Shown: positions 23,971 to 32,610, numbered from the stretch's first letter. The stretch is 64,000 nt of DNA from Ecdyonurus torrentis (GCA_949318235.1 OX439132.1:5440886-5504885), one strand, 5' to 3'. Numbers and translations: made by a program. Notes: generated by a model from the sequence alone, not told the origin.

Positions 23971-26900
23971 ATGTCGAACAGCAAACAAGTTGCTGACACT
24001 CAAGGCATAAAATGTGATCACTGTGAGGTGTATTTTAAAGTTAAAAAGGACTTACAACTTCACAGCTTCTACAAACATGGAAAGCATATTTTTCCTTGTG
24101 AGTATTGTGGCGAGTTTTTCCACCATTTGAAAAATAGAAAGAGACATGAAACTACCAGCTGCATTCATAAAAGTGAAATACTAGCTAAGAGAGTTAGAAG
24201 AGAAGATAATCAAGGTGAAACTGAAGCTACTGAGGGTAATAATATTACATGTAAGAAGTGTCACGCAACTTTCACTAGAGCTGATTCTCTCAAGAGACAT
24301 TTAGTTAAGTCATGTAATAAACAACGTGGTAGAAATGTGCTTGCAGAAACCACTTCGCATTTAAACACCAGTCAACCCTCATCCAGTAATATTGTTCATG
24401 CTACAGCCTCAACGTCGTTGCATGCTAACAACAATATTACTGAAGTAGTGGCGGAGCAAATTGAAACTGCTTCTAGACCAGGCGATCAGCAGAAGCAAGC
24501 AGCAGCCTCAAGTCAAGCAGCTTCAAGCTCTCAAAACAATGAAAACATCAATCCTGCTTCCCAGCAGGGAGAGGCAGAGAAACCGAGGGAGGTTGAAAAA
24601 GATGATGCTGGTGAGACAAGCAATTTGAATGATGTAAATGCCGAGTTTGTGAAACTAGTAGACAGTGGAGAAGTATTAAAGTTAGAATCGTCATTTCAAA
24701 GTAGAATTTGTACATATAACATAAAAAATAAGAGTGAAGAGCATGACCCGTTAAAATATCTAGCTTCTAAGTCAAATATAATAAAACATATCATTCAGAA
24801 AGAACTGCAAAGTAAACAGTGCTTGAAAGTAAATGTTAGGTTTGAAGTTGACCATGAAAATTTGCGTGGAGAAACTCAAGAAAAAAACTTTAAAACAGTG
24901 AACATACCAATTTATAAAGAAAGTGATTTGAATGAATATATATCAAAAACTTTTGATAAGTTACAGCGTGAAATGAGTGAGTTTCAAGGTAAAGGAAGCG
25001 GTTGGACCGTTTCTAAGGTGCAAGGCATGGAAGTTCGTGTAAATAAATTCAATCCTCTTAGAGGCAATGGTTATATTGCTTTGCCTGTCAGCTTACGTAA
25101 ACGTAATGCTATTGTTAATATACAAAACAATGACGCTCATTGTTTTAAATATTCTGTGTTAGCAAAGTTAGCTACAGAACCTCATCCTGAAAGTTATGAT
25201 TATTCTAAATTATCAAACAAATATAATTTCTCATGTATACAAGCTCCTACTAAGTTAAGTGATATCCCTACTTTTGAAAGAGTGAATGATATAAGTATTA
25301 ATGTCTTTGGGGTAGATGAAAATGAAAAAATATTTCCAATGAAAGTTTGCAAGAATGAGTTGGCAGATCATAGAGATTTATTATTTTTAACTGACAAATA
25401 CGGTTCAACTCACTTTTGCTATATTTCTGACTTTGAGAAACTAGTCGGAACGCAGCTTAGTAAGCGAGGTCATAGACTTTGTATTTGTAAAAGATGTTTT
25501 AAATATTATTACAAAGATCAAAATGGTAAAGAAAAATTAGAGCAGCATAAAGAATTATGCAGCAAGAAAAAGGCAGCTAAAATAATAATGCCTGATAAAG
25601 ATCATTCAGAAATACAATTTAAAAACGTTGAACATTCTTTGCGTTTGCCAATAATTCTCTATGCTGACTTTGAAAGTATTTTGAAAAAAGTTGATACTTG
25701 CATGCCAAATCCAAATCAATCTAGCACCACTTCTACTCAAGTGCATGAACTTTTAAGCTATTGTGTTAATATAAAAACATATGGTTTAAATGAAGCGGAA
25801 AAGAAATATCTGCCAAAAGAACCCTTCTTGTATAGAAAAACGAGTGAAGATTGTGATGTAGGAGCTCACTTTGTAAAATATGTACAAAAACTTGCAAACA
25901 TTGTGAAGGAGATCTATGCTAAACAAGATCCTATGAATCCACTTACAGAGGTTGAAAAAGCCTCGTATGCTACAGCAAAAGAATGTTACTTGTGCAATAA
26001 TGTTTTCACTTCTTGTAATTACAAAGTGAGAGACCATGATCACCTCACAGGTTCTTATAGGGGAGCTTGTCATAGAATATGTAATTTAAATAATAGAAAG
26101 CCGAGAGTCTTGCCTATATTCTTCCATGGTTTGTCAAATTACGATTCACATTTCATTGTTAAAAAGTTAAATACTATTCCGGGCGACATTGAAGTGATCC
26201 CAAACTCTGAGGAAAAGTATATAAGTTTTACGAAAAAAATTGGTAACATTAAATGTAGGTTTCTCGATAGCTTCAGATTTATGTCATCTAGCTTGGCTAC
26301 TCTGGCCAACAATTTACCTCGCGATGCTTTCTTGGAAACAGCTAAGAATAGCAACGTGTCATCTGAGCAGTTGAAGCTCTTACTTCGCAAAGGCGTTTAC
26401 TGCTATGATTATACAGATTCCCTTGATAAGTTAAAAGAGACTTCTCTTCCTGCTAAAGAAATGTTTAGCAGCTTGCTCACAGAGTCAGACGTAAGTGATG
26501 AAGACTATCTTCACGCTCAAACGGTTTGGGATCAATTCAATATTAAAACTCTCGGTGAATATTCAGATTTGTACCTTAGGACTGATGTATTGATTCTTGC
26601 TGATGTATTTGAACATTTTCGTGACCTCTGTTTAAAAAATTATGAACTTGATCCTAGCTATTACTTCACTGCTCCAGGGCTTGCGTGGGATGCTGCATTG
26701 AAAAAAACTAAAATCAAACTTGAACTCTTGCAGGATTACGATATGTTACTCATGTTTGAGGAAGGGATACGCGGTGGCTTCACAACTTGCGTCACTCGTC
26801 ACGCTGTAGCTAACAATCCATACTTAGAAGGGTTTGATCCGAGTAAACCGACACAATATATATTTTACGGAGACAGTAATAATTTATATGGTGGAGCCAT

Positions 26901-28131
26901 GATAAACCACCTGCCTTATGGAGGATTTGAATGGGCTGATGTAGAGTCAATAAAACCTATAGAGTACATTGAGGATGATGCTGATGAGGGGTACATATTC
27001 GAAGTCGATGTAACATATCCTGATCACTTGCACGATGTTCATTCCGACTTGCCGTTCTTGCCCCACAGGTCTGTGCCTGTTGGTTCAAAATATCCGAAGC
27101 TCGTTAGCACTTTGCATCACAAAGAAAAGTACGTGGCACATTACAGATTGCTTAAACAAGCAATCGCTCACGGTCTCATCGTCACTAAAATTCATAGAGC
27201 TATAAAGTTTAAACAGTCTGCTTGGTTAGCTTCATACATTAATCTTAATACAATACTTAGGCAAGCAGCTCGAAATCAGTTTGAAAGAGATTTTTTTAAA
27301 TTGATGAACAATGCAGTATTCGGTAAGACCATGGAGCAAGTAAGAAATCGCTTGAATATTCGTCTTGTGACCACAGAAGTTCTGCTTCAAAAACTTATAA
27401 ATAAATGTAATTTCTTAGACAGAACCATCATTGCTGAGAATGTTGTAGCTGTACACTTGGCCAAAGAAAGCATTTTGATGAACAAGCCTGTTTACATCGG
27501 CCAAGCAATTCTTGATATATCAAAAATAACCATGTACGAGTTCTACTATGATGTATTGAAGGCTAGGTATGGTGAAAAGTTGAAGCTTTTGTATGGAGAT
27601 ACTGATGCCTGGATATACATGGTAGAAACATATGATATATACAAGGATTGCTTGGAAATGAAGCATCACTTTGATTTCTCAGATTATCCCAAGACTCACT
27701 TTTGTTACTCTCTTGAAAACAGAAAAGTGTTGTGCAAGTTCAAGGACGAGACAAATAGTAAGCCGATCAGACAGTTTTGTGGCTTACGTCCTAAGATGTA
27801 TTTCATTGAATTTGATGGCCAGCATGTAAAGAAAATCAAAGGAGTAAAAACATATGCAGTCAAAACTAAAATATCCATAGCAGATTATGTAAAATGTCTT
27901 CATACTAAAGAATCATCTCTTGTCTCTTATAGAAACATCATGTCAAAGAATCATAACGTTACTACCGTTGACTGTACTAAAGTAGCTTTATCATTCTATG
28001 ATGATAAACGAATAATCCTAGGGGACGGGATCAATACACTTCCATATGGACATAAGAGCGTACGTGCGTTGGACATGAATATAGACATTGATGTAGAAAT
28101 GAATGTGGCAGTGCATATGGATATTGACTAG
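23971..28131 (+). CDS. Protein-primed family B DNA polymerase (pPolB)
   Basis: A 1386-aa polymerase expected to copy the linear element from protein-primed ends. The N-terminus has three C2H2-like zinc fingers within residues 15-115, then a Gln/Ser-rich linker. Exonuclease motifs: DFE at 566-568, NYDSH with Asp725, and YLRTD (Tyr868, Asp872). Polymerase motifs: A, D968-SNNLYGGAM; B, K1110-LMNNAVFGKTM; C, YGDTDA at 1208-1213; and GLRPKMY at 1271-1277. Between Exo I and Exo II is a Cys/His block (C672-x2-C675, RDHDH at 687-691, C700/C704) resembling a recombination endonuclease VII/HNH fold. Motif C ends in Ala where Ser is usual in this family; the two aspartates are kept. The length is typical. 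A polyadenylation signal AATAAA lies at 28224. No intron is needed. Confidence 0.96.
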   Translation: MSNSKQVADTQGIKCDHCEVYFKVKKDLQLHSFYKHGKHIFPCEYCGEFFHHLKNRKRHETTSCIHKSEILAKRVRREDNQGETEATEGNNITCKKCHATFTRADSLKRHLVKSCNKQRGRNVLAETTSHLNTSQPSSSNIVHATASTSLHANNNITEVVAEQIETASRPGDQQKQAAASSQAASSSQNNENINPASQQGEAEKPREVEKDDAGETSNLNDVNAEFVKLVDSGEVLKLESSFQSRICTYNIKNKSEEHDPLKYLASKSNIIKHIIQKELQSKQCLKVNVRFEVDHENLRGETQEKNFKTVNIPIYKESDLNEYISKTFDKLQREMSEFQGKGSGWTVSKVQGMEVRVNKFNPLRGNGYIALPVSLRKRNAIVNIQNNDAHCFKYSVLAKLATEPHPESYDYSKLSNKYNFSCIQAPTKLSDIPTFERVNDISINVFGVDENEKIFPMKVCKNELADHRDLLFLTDKYGSTHFCYISDFEKLVGTQLSKRGHRLCICKRCFKYYYKDQNGKEKLEQHKELCSKKKAAKIIMPDKDHSEIQFKNVEHSLRLPIILYADFESILKKVDTCMPNPNQSSTTSTQVHELLSYCVNIKTYGLNEAEKKYLPKEPFLYRKTSEDCDVGAHFVKYVQKLANIVKEIYAKQDPMNPLTEVEKASYATAKECYLCNNVFTSCNYKVRDHDHLTGSYRGACHRICNLNNRKPRVLPIFFHGLSNYDSHFIVKKLNTIPGDIEVIPNSEEKYISFTKKIGNIKCRFLDSFRFMSSSLATLANNLPRDAFLETAKNSNVSSEQLKLLLRKGVYCYDYTDSLDKLKETSLPAKEMFSSLLTESDVSDEDYLHAQTVWDQFNIKTLGEYSDLYLRTDVLILADVFEHFRDLCLKNYELDPSYYFTAPGLAWDAALKKTKIKLELLQDYDMLLMFEEGIRGGFTTCVTRHAVANNPYLEGFDPSKPTQYIFYGDSNNLYGGAMINHLPYGGFEWADVESIKPIEYIEDDADEGYIFEVDVTYPDHLHDVHSDLPFLPHRSVPVGSKYPKLVSTLHHKEKYVAHYRLLKQAIAHGLIVTKIHRAIKFKQSAWLASYINLNTILRQAARNQFERDFFKLMNNAVFGKTMEQVRNRLNIRLVTTEVLLQKLINKCNFLDRTIIAENVVAVHLAKESILMNKPVYIGQAILDISKITMYEFYYDVLKARYGEKLKLLYGDTDAWIYMVETYDIYKDCLEMKHHFDFSDYPKTHFCYSLENRKVLCKFKDETNSKPIRQFCGLRPKMYFIEFDGQHVKKIKGVKTYAVKTKISIADYVKCLHTKESSLVSYRNIMSKNHNVTTVDCTKVALSFYDDKRIILGDGINTLPYGHKSVRALDMNIDIDVEMNVAVHMDID

Positions 28132-28299
28132 AAATGTACTTTAATTTTATATTTTATGCTTACGCTATAGTAGAACCTTGCTTTAATTTTATATAATATG
28201 TAAAAATGTTTATTTTGCTTCGAAATAAAAAACTTGTGATAATGTTGAAATATATATTTTATTTCTTAACATCTAACTTACTGTATCATATCATAACCA

Positions 28300-28442
28300 A
28301 TAACATATCATAAATATATACTATGTCATACATGTATAACTTCAGAACATAATTTTTATTCATCTTATAATATCATTAACATATCATAACTATATGTACA
28401 GTTTTATACATGTTTTACTTCAAAACATCATTTTTATTCACC
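28300..28442. repeat. Tandem duplication covering the integrase 3' end
   Basis: Two related ~70-bp units (about 28300-28371 and 28375-28442) both read AACATATCATAA...ATACATGT...ACTTC(A/G)AACAT...TTTTTATTCA(C/T)C. The second unit includes the last codons and stop of the minus-strand integrase. The first is a decayed copy just downstream of it and supplies a possible minus-strand AATAAA at 28355-28360. Confidence 0.6.
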
Positions 28443-29350
28443 CAACAGTTGTGTGAACTATCAAATCCAAGAAATTTTACAAACAACTTGTCTTTAGCTC
28501 TCTTTAAAACTTTATCAATAAGATAGACTTCATCAACAGAAGTCTTTTGTAACTCTTCTTCATAAAATCCACCCAGTACGGGCTTATCTAAGTAGTCGAG
28601 CAATAGATAAGTTGTTGGCATAGTTTTTTGAATTTTTACAATTTTAAAGACTTCGTTAGACCAGTTTGGAGTATAACCTTTACCAAACTCAGATTTTACT
28701 TTAGAAATTCTCACCCTATCATTGACTTTAAATTTAGGAGGCTTAGGTTTAGTATATTTTACAGCATAAACAGTTTCAAGCAGAGTTTTCTCATTAGCAG
28801 CATTGACATCAGAAGGCTTCATGTGAATTGTGCTATGAATATTATTATTGTAAGTATTTAAGAGCTGAGGTAACAATTTAAGCCATTGATAATTTCCTTG
28901 AAGGCTGAATGCCTTCCACATCATACTTTTAACAGTTCTATTAAAACGTTCACAAATAAAAGCTTTCATGTGAGTATAAGAGCTATAGTGATTGATGTTG
29001 TTATCTTTCATAAGAGTTTGGAAGTTAGAGTTGTAAAATTCTTTTCCTTTATCACTTTGTATGTTCTTGGGTACACGCCCCTGCTTGAAGACACCAGCAA
29101 GGGCAGCCGTGACGACAGATCCAGTTTTGTTTTTAACAGGTACAGCCCAAGCAAATTTGGAGAAAACGCATATGATTGTGAGTATGTAGTTGAAACCTCG
29201 GTTTTGCTTAGAAAACTGATTCATCTCTACCAAGTCGATCTGCCACAAGTCATCCACTCCTTTCATATGCATCTTACGTCTCTGATAGTTCTTTCGTGCT
29301 GGCTTGTGGAGCTCGTTAACCAGTGTTTCTTTTACTCCATCTTCGACCAT
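28415..29350 (-). CDS. Polinton integrase (retroviral-type, chromodomain)
   Basis: A 311-aa DDE integrase that would insert the linear element and create the 6-bp duplication. The catalytic triad is visible: Asp39 in WQIDL, Asp100 in QSDKGKEF, and Glu134 in ICERFNRT (33 residues between the last two). A region rich in basic residues follows the core. Residues ~272-311 (EVYLIDKVLKRAKDKLFVK, then CWVNKNDV) match a chromodomain, which in this family probably guides target choice through histone marks. Its ATG overlaps the end of the next upstream minus-strand gene by 19 bp in another frame. No lesion is seen. Confidence 0.94.
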   Translation of the reverse strand: MVEDGVKETLVNELHKPARKNYQRRKMHMKGVDDLWQIDLVEMNQFSKQNRGFNYILTIICVFSKFAWAVPVKNKTGSVVTAALAGVFKQGRVPKNIQSDKGKEFYNSNFQTLMKDNNINHYSSYTHMKAFICERFNRTVKSMMWKAFSLQGNYQWLKLLPQLLNTYNNNIHSTIHMKPSDVNAANEKTLLETVYAVKYTKPKPPKFKVNDRVRISKVKSEFGKGYTPNWSNEVFKIVKIQKTMPTTYLLLDYLDKPVLGGFYEEELQKTSVDEVYLIDKVLKRAKDKLFVKFLGFDSSHNCWVNKNDVLK

Positions 29351-29802
29351 TGTAGCACAATTTTCCTTAAATTATTAAGATAATTGACTTGCCTTTGGTC
29401 ATTTGCTTTTGAAACACCGTTCTCAACGGCTTCTACGTCAGTACTGATTCTGCTTATATGGTCTTCTATGAGGGAGTTGAGTTTAAGCTTGTCTTGCGTA
29501 AGATAACTTCTAAGTGATTCTCTTACAATCGATGTATACAATTGTGCAGCTGTACCACCCACTTGGCCGAAATTCTTGACGGAATAAAGATCTGAAGCAT
29601 TGTAAGCCACCAAGCTGACTTCTGAAAATTTCTCGTCCACGTACAGCTTATTAGTAGCATCTGTTTTGTCAATAGGTTGTTCAACATTTATGATTCTTCT
29701 CTTTTTTGCATTGATGAACTCCTCTTCTTCATGAGAAGCCTCGAAGAAACCATGTTTATGTTGAAGATGAAACGATGCACGTCCAAACTTGTCAACGCTC
29801 AT
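29332..29802 (-). CDS. Polinton protein of unknown function with tail-fibre-like motif
   Basis: 156 aa from the first ATG; the longer open frame begins at a GTG at 29808, an unlikely start in an animal. The N-terminus is MSVDKFGRASFH. Residues ~35-58 read RRIINVEQPIDKTDATNKL then YVDEK, which resembles the NVxxPxxxxDAxxKxYVD motif found repeatedly at the head of phage tail-fibre proteins. The rest is probably helical. A structural, possibly fibre- or spike-like role is inferred only from this motif. The stop lies inside the integrase start region, a compact virus-like arrangement. A TATA-like ATAAAAGG (29842-29835) lies 31 bp upstream of a TTAGTG initiator-like site at 29811, giving a leader of about 9 nt. 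Confidence 0.75.
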   Translation of the reverse strand: MSVDKFGRASFHLQHKHGFFEASHEEEEFINAKKRRIINVEQPIDKTDATNKLYVDEKFSEVSLVAYNASDLYSVKNFGQVGGTAAQLYTSIVRESLRSYLTQDKLKLNSLIEDHISRISTDVEAVENGVSKANDQRQVNYLNNLRKIVLQWSKME

Positions 29803-29842
29803 TTTCACACTAATAATTATCCTATCACTTATTTCCTTTTAT
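29803..29842 (-). promoter_or_regulatory. Core promoter of the 156-aa gene
   Basis: On the minus strand, ATAAAAGG (29842-29835) is followed by TTAGTG with its A at 29811. The 31-bp spacing is that of TATA to +1. The ATG at 29802 would begin 9 nt into the transcript. This is a weaker initiator match than at the penton and ATPase genes. Confidence 0.45.
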
Positions 29843-30612
29843 TCTATTATACCAGCTTCGCGCAGTTCTTCTACGATCGATAAAACTTCATTTTGATGTA
29901 TATTATTTCCTGCCGACTGAGAAGCTAGAAGTAAGCGAAGTCTGTCTACAATCTCATTTGGGTCATCCCAATATTCATACCTTGGCTTATCCACAAGCAT
30001 GCCAGAACCTGATTTTGTAACGATGAACATTGGTTTAATGATGTTAAGATACTTGTAGCCTCTGTTGGAGTTGAGTATACCGTGCACTTTATATCCTTGC
30101 TTGTGAGCGTTTGATTTTAATACAAGCGTCTTGTAGATATTAAAATCTTCTTGTGTAAACAGAGTTCTTCTTGGTGCTTTCATAAACATAAGTTCAAAGA
30201 GCCCAATCGTTCCTTCTATCTTTTCATCATCAATAATAATGGTGTTATCTTGAAACGTGACGGAGAACTTGCCAAGAAACCAATTTCCATCTTCGTGTCG
30301 TATACCATATGTGGTATCAAGATATTTCTTGTCTTGTGGCTGCATATGTAAAGCAATGTAAGGAGATATCGCTTCTCCTACGTCTTGTTTTGGCTGTTGA
30401 GTAGATGTTTTTACTTTTTCCAAAATTTTTGCATCCTGTTTCATGTCTACTAATTTGCGTAAAGGCTCAGATATTGGTTTCAATGAAGTGGAGATCGTAT
30501 CTTCATCTTTGAGTTTTGAAAGTTTTAATTTCTTGTATTTTTGACGTATAGCTTTTGCACTGGAGATAATATCCAGTGTGAGTGCATCACTCTCGGTGGT
30601 AGATCGCTTCAT
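29839..30612 (-). CDS. Polinton-conserved protein of unknown function, 257 aa
   Basis: The ATG at 30612 starts MKRSTTESDAL. An upstream in-frame GTG at 30663 lengthens the open frame by 17 codons but is not a plausible animal start. The N-terminal third is Lys-rich and helical. The centre has YGIRHEDGNWFLGKF and GTIGLFELMFMKAP. The C-terminus has YEYWDDPNEIVDRLRLL, then HQNEVLSIVEELREAGIIE. This YWDDPNELVDRL...EELRE pattern recurs in proteins linked to Polinton-like elements in invertebrates, from memory; the function is not established. It lies between the packaging ATPase and the 156-aa gene, all on the minus strand. A virion or morphogenesis role is plausible from neighbours only. Confidence 0.82.
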   Translation of the reverse strand: MKRSTTESDALTLDIISSAKAIRQKYKKLKLSKLKDEDTISTSLKPISEPLRKLVDMKQDAKILEKVKTSTQQPKQDVGEAISPYIALHMQPQDKKYLDTTYGIRHEDGNWFLGKFSVTFQDNTIIIDDEKIEGTIGLFELMFMKAPRRTLFTQEDFNIYKTLVLKSNAHKQGYKVHGILNSNRGYKYLNIIKPMFIVTKSGSGMLVDKPRYEYWDDPNEIVDRLRLLLASQSAGNNIHQNEVLSIVEELREAGIIE

Positions 30613-30702
30613 TTTTTTATGTTTTTTAGCTGCGATAATAAGAATTAAGGAGACGAACTTCACAGATTGATGGTTCAGAGATAAATGATGAATGTTAATA
30701 AC

Positions 30703-31398
30703 TTACAGTGTAGATATATCAACAAAGTGGTCAAATCCTTTACGATATCGTCCCTCGTTAAGCTTACACTCTTTGTCAATCATGACAAAAGTATAGCTCT
30801 CATTCCACACTTTATTACACATATTTAGAAATTGTGCAAACGTGATATCTGGGCTTATGTGATCTGAGTAGATGTGCTTCAAGTTTAATTCGTCTTGTTT
30901 GAAGAGTAATATAACGTTGGCATTATCTCTTATCAAATGTTTTGGTACTTTAGCATAAGATTGACACAAATAAAAGCTATCTACACTTTTATGTCTGCCC
31001 ATACTAAAGTAGTTTTTCATGTTTTCTTGCTTGTCACATATCACATCATCAAATATGAAGATTGAGTTTTCTTTTGCATTTTCAGGCGCTACTACTTCAT
31101 TTGTATTAGAAAACGTCTCATATTTAATTTCTGGTATCTTTTTCATTATGCGTGCGAGATACTCGTATTTAGGCTGATACAAGCTTTTGCTGTACACGTA
31201 AAGATTTTCAAACTTTAATCCACTGCGATTCGTAAGCAGATGCATCATGATATTTGTTTTACCACAGGCAGAAGGTCCACATATCAGAGCTCTTATACTA
31301 TTTGGAAATAATGAACTATGTCTTGTGCGATCCCCGACTCCCTCGCCAACTTTGATGTTTGTCACTGGGAGACGTACATCCTGCGCCACCAATTTCAT
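30703..31398 (-). CDS. Genome-packaging ATPase (FtsK/HerA, A32-like)
   Basis: A 231-aa ATPase expected to drive the DNA into the capsid. The Walker A motif is GPSACGKT at residues 41-48. Walker B is IFIFDD at 113-118 with Asp117/Asp118. FSMGRHKSVDSFYLCQSY follows, containing the Gln-bearing sensor region typical of the family (LCQS). The length suits Polinton ATPases. The promoter is shared head-to-head with the phospholipase-type gene: a TTTAAATA box lies 31 bp before TCAGT, whose A is 10 nt upstream of the ATG. The frame is intact. Confidence 0.95.
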   Translation of the reverse strand: MKLVAQDVRLPVTNIKVGEGVGDRTRHSSLFPNSIRALICGPSACGKTNIMMHLLTNRSGLKFENLYVYSKSLYQPKYEYLARIMKKIPEIKYETFSNTNEVVAPENAKENSIFIFDDVICDKQENMKNYFSMGRHKSVDSFYLCQSYAKVPKHLIRDNANVILLFKQDELNLKHIYSDHISPDITFAQFLNMCNKVWNESYTFVMIDKECKLNEGRYRKGFDHFVDISTL

Positions 31399-31468
31399 TA
31401 TTTCAACTGATGAGTAACTTACTCGTCTCTGCTATTTAAACATGAATCTGTATAGAAATTTATTCAGT
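31399..31468. promoter_or_regulatory. Bidirectional core promoter with shared palindromic TATA box
   Basis: TATTTAAA at 31433-31440 reads as a TATA-like box on both strands. On the minus strand a TCAGT initiator (A about 31408) lies about 31 bp away and 10 nt before the ATPase ATG. On the plus strand TTCAGT (A at 31466) lies 33 bp away and 3 nt before the ATG at 31469. One box therefore appears to serve two divergent genes. This argues that the plus-strand gene starts at 31469, since an in-frame ATG at 31442 would lie upstream of transcription start. Confidence 0.7.
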
Positions 31469-32254
31469 ATGCCTAAAGTTGTTGTTGGTAGTGGTTGGAT
31501 GACCGACGCTCTTGATAAAATCCCATCAGAACTTCATATTCCAGGCTACAACTTTTGCGGTCCAAACACAAAACTCAAAAAGAGGTTAGCAAGAGGAGAC
31601 GTTGGAATCAATCCTCTCGACGAAGCTTGCAAGGAACACGATACAGTTTATTCACAAACTACTGTCACGAGTGATAGACATATCGCAGACAACATTCTCG
31701 CAGGCAAAGCTTGGAAAAGGGTAAAATCATCAGACGCAAAGCTTGGAGAAAGATTAGCAGCAATGTTAGTGACTGGAACAATGAAAGCAAAGGTAAAGCT
31801 TGGAGGTTCATTAAAACTTAAGAAGAAGAGGAATAATTTCTCAGACGTTGTTAAAATGGTGAAAAAAGGAGTCAAGAAGTCAGGAGTCAAAAACATATTG
31901 GAAGCTTCAAAGATTGCTTGTGCCGTGGCGAAAAAGTCAATGAAGGGAATGAAAATGTCTAAGAAAAAGCCAAGAATCATTCTAATTCCCAAAACAGGTG
32001 GAGTTTTGCCATTTTTGCTTCCATTATTTGCAGGATTGAGTGCTACAGGGGCTCTGGCTGGTGGTGCGACTGCAGTAGCTAGAGCCGTCAACGAGGCAAA
32101 ACAAGCTCGTAATAGCTTAAAAGAAATGAAGAGACACAATGGAAACATGGAAGCCATTGCTATCGGCTCTAAAAACTCTAAAAAGAATGGTGCTGGCTTT
32201 TACTTAAAACCCTACAAGAAAGGTTATGGTTTAGTTGTAAAGTCAAAAAACTAA
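31469..32254 (+). CDS. Phospholipase A2-like virion protein with hydrophobic C-terminal segment
   Basis: 261 aa from the promoter-supported ATG (MPKVVVGSG); an in-frame ATG at 31442 would add nine residues. The N-terminal domain matches the small secreted/parvovirus-type phospholipase A2 pattern: YNFCGPNT as the calcium loop, DEACKEHDTVY with His57-Asp58, then DRHIADN. Parvoviruses use such a domain to breach endosomal membranes. A long Lys-rich stretch follows, then PKTGGVLPFLLPLFAGL and an Ala/Gly-rich helix, resembling the hydrophobic segment of adenovirus minor core/cement proteins. It stands with the capsid genes and its stop is 5 bp before the protease ATG, so a virion entry or core role is inferred. 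Activity is not shown. Confidence 0.8.
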   Translation: MPKVVVGSGWMTDALDKIPSELHIPGYNFCGPNTKLKKRLARGDVGINPLDEACKEHDTVYSQTTVTSDRHIADNILAGKAWKRVKSSDAKLGERLAAMLVTGTMKAKVKLGGSLKLKKKRNNFSDVVKMVKKGVKKSGVKNILEASKIACAVAKKSMKGMKMSKKKPRIILIPKTGGVLPFLLPLFAGLSATGALAGGATAVARAVNEAKQARNSLKEMKRHNGNMEAIAIGSKNSKKNGAGFYLKPYKKGYGLVVKSKN

Positions 32255-32259
32255 ATGTG

Positions 32260-32610
32260 ATGCTGCCGTCTCATGCACTCAGTGACTTAGAAATCAAGAA
32301 ATTTGTTAAAGTGCTAAACATTAAAAACTTTAGAAACGTATTTATGAGAGACAGTCTTCCTTCAAGACCTTGGAGAAACGAGCGAGGTATTGTAAATCTG
32401 GATGGCAGCAACGGAGATGGAACACACTGGGTATGCTACGTGAAGAAGGACAATCAAGTAAACTATTTCGATAGTTTTGGCAATCTGTTACCACCTCAAG
32501 AATTTTTACATTATATGAAAAATTGTAATATAACTTATAACAGAGATAACTATCAGGCTTTTGGCTCTGTAATATGTGGCCACTTGTGTCTTCTGTTCTT
32601 ATGTATATAA
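32260..32610 (+). CDS. Adenovirus-type cysteine protease (maturation protease)
   Basis: 116 aa from the ATG at 32260; the preceding in-frame GTG is not used here. The catalytic residues fit adenain: His56 in GDGTHWVCY, Asp71 in YFDSFG, Gln99, and Cys106 in ICGHLC, with the same seven-residue Gln-to-Cys spacing as adenovirus. In Polintons this enzyme is thought to process capsid precursors. It is short at the C-terminus, ending eight residues after the CGHLC block, but within the compact range of the family. It starts 5 bp after the phospholipase-type gene, and no separate TATA box is evident, so reinitiation or a shared transcript is possible. Its last codons overlap the TATA box of the penton gene. 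Confidence 0.92.
   Translation: MLPSHALSDLEIKKFVKVLNIKNFRNVFMRDSLPSRPWRNERGIVNLDGSNGDGTHWVCYVKKDNQVNYFDSFGNLLPPQEFLHYMKNCNITYNRDNYQAFGSVICGHLCLLFLCI

Noticed and set aside
28628..29383. Plus-strand open frames over the integrase region
   Set aside because: They are complementary shadows of the minus-strand integrase, which has clear catalytic motifs.
30613..30663. GTG-initiated extension of the 257-aa protein (also GTG starts at 29808 and 32257)
   Set aside because: GTG is not a normal start in animal nuclear genes; the next ATG gives a sensible protein in each case.
31442..31468. Upstream ATG as start of the phospholipase-type gene
   Set aside because: It lies before the TCAGT initiator placed 33 bp from the TATA box; the ATG at 31469 fits the promoter better.
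31648..32157. 169-codon minus-strand open frame
   Set aside because: Antisense shadow of the phospholipase-type gene; its hydrophobic residues come from Lys-rich codons read backwards.
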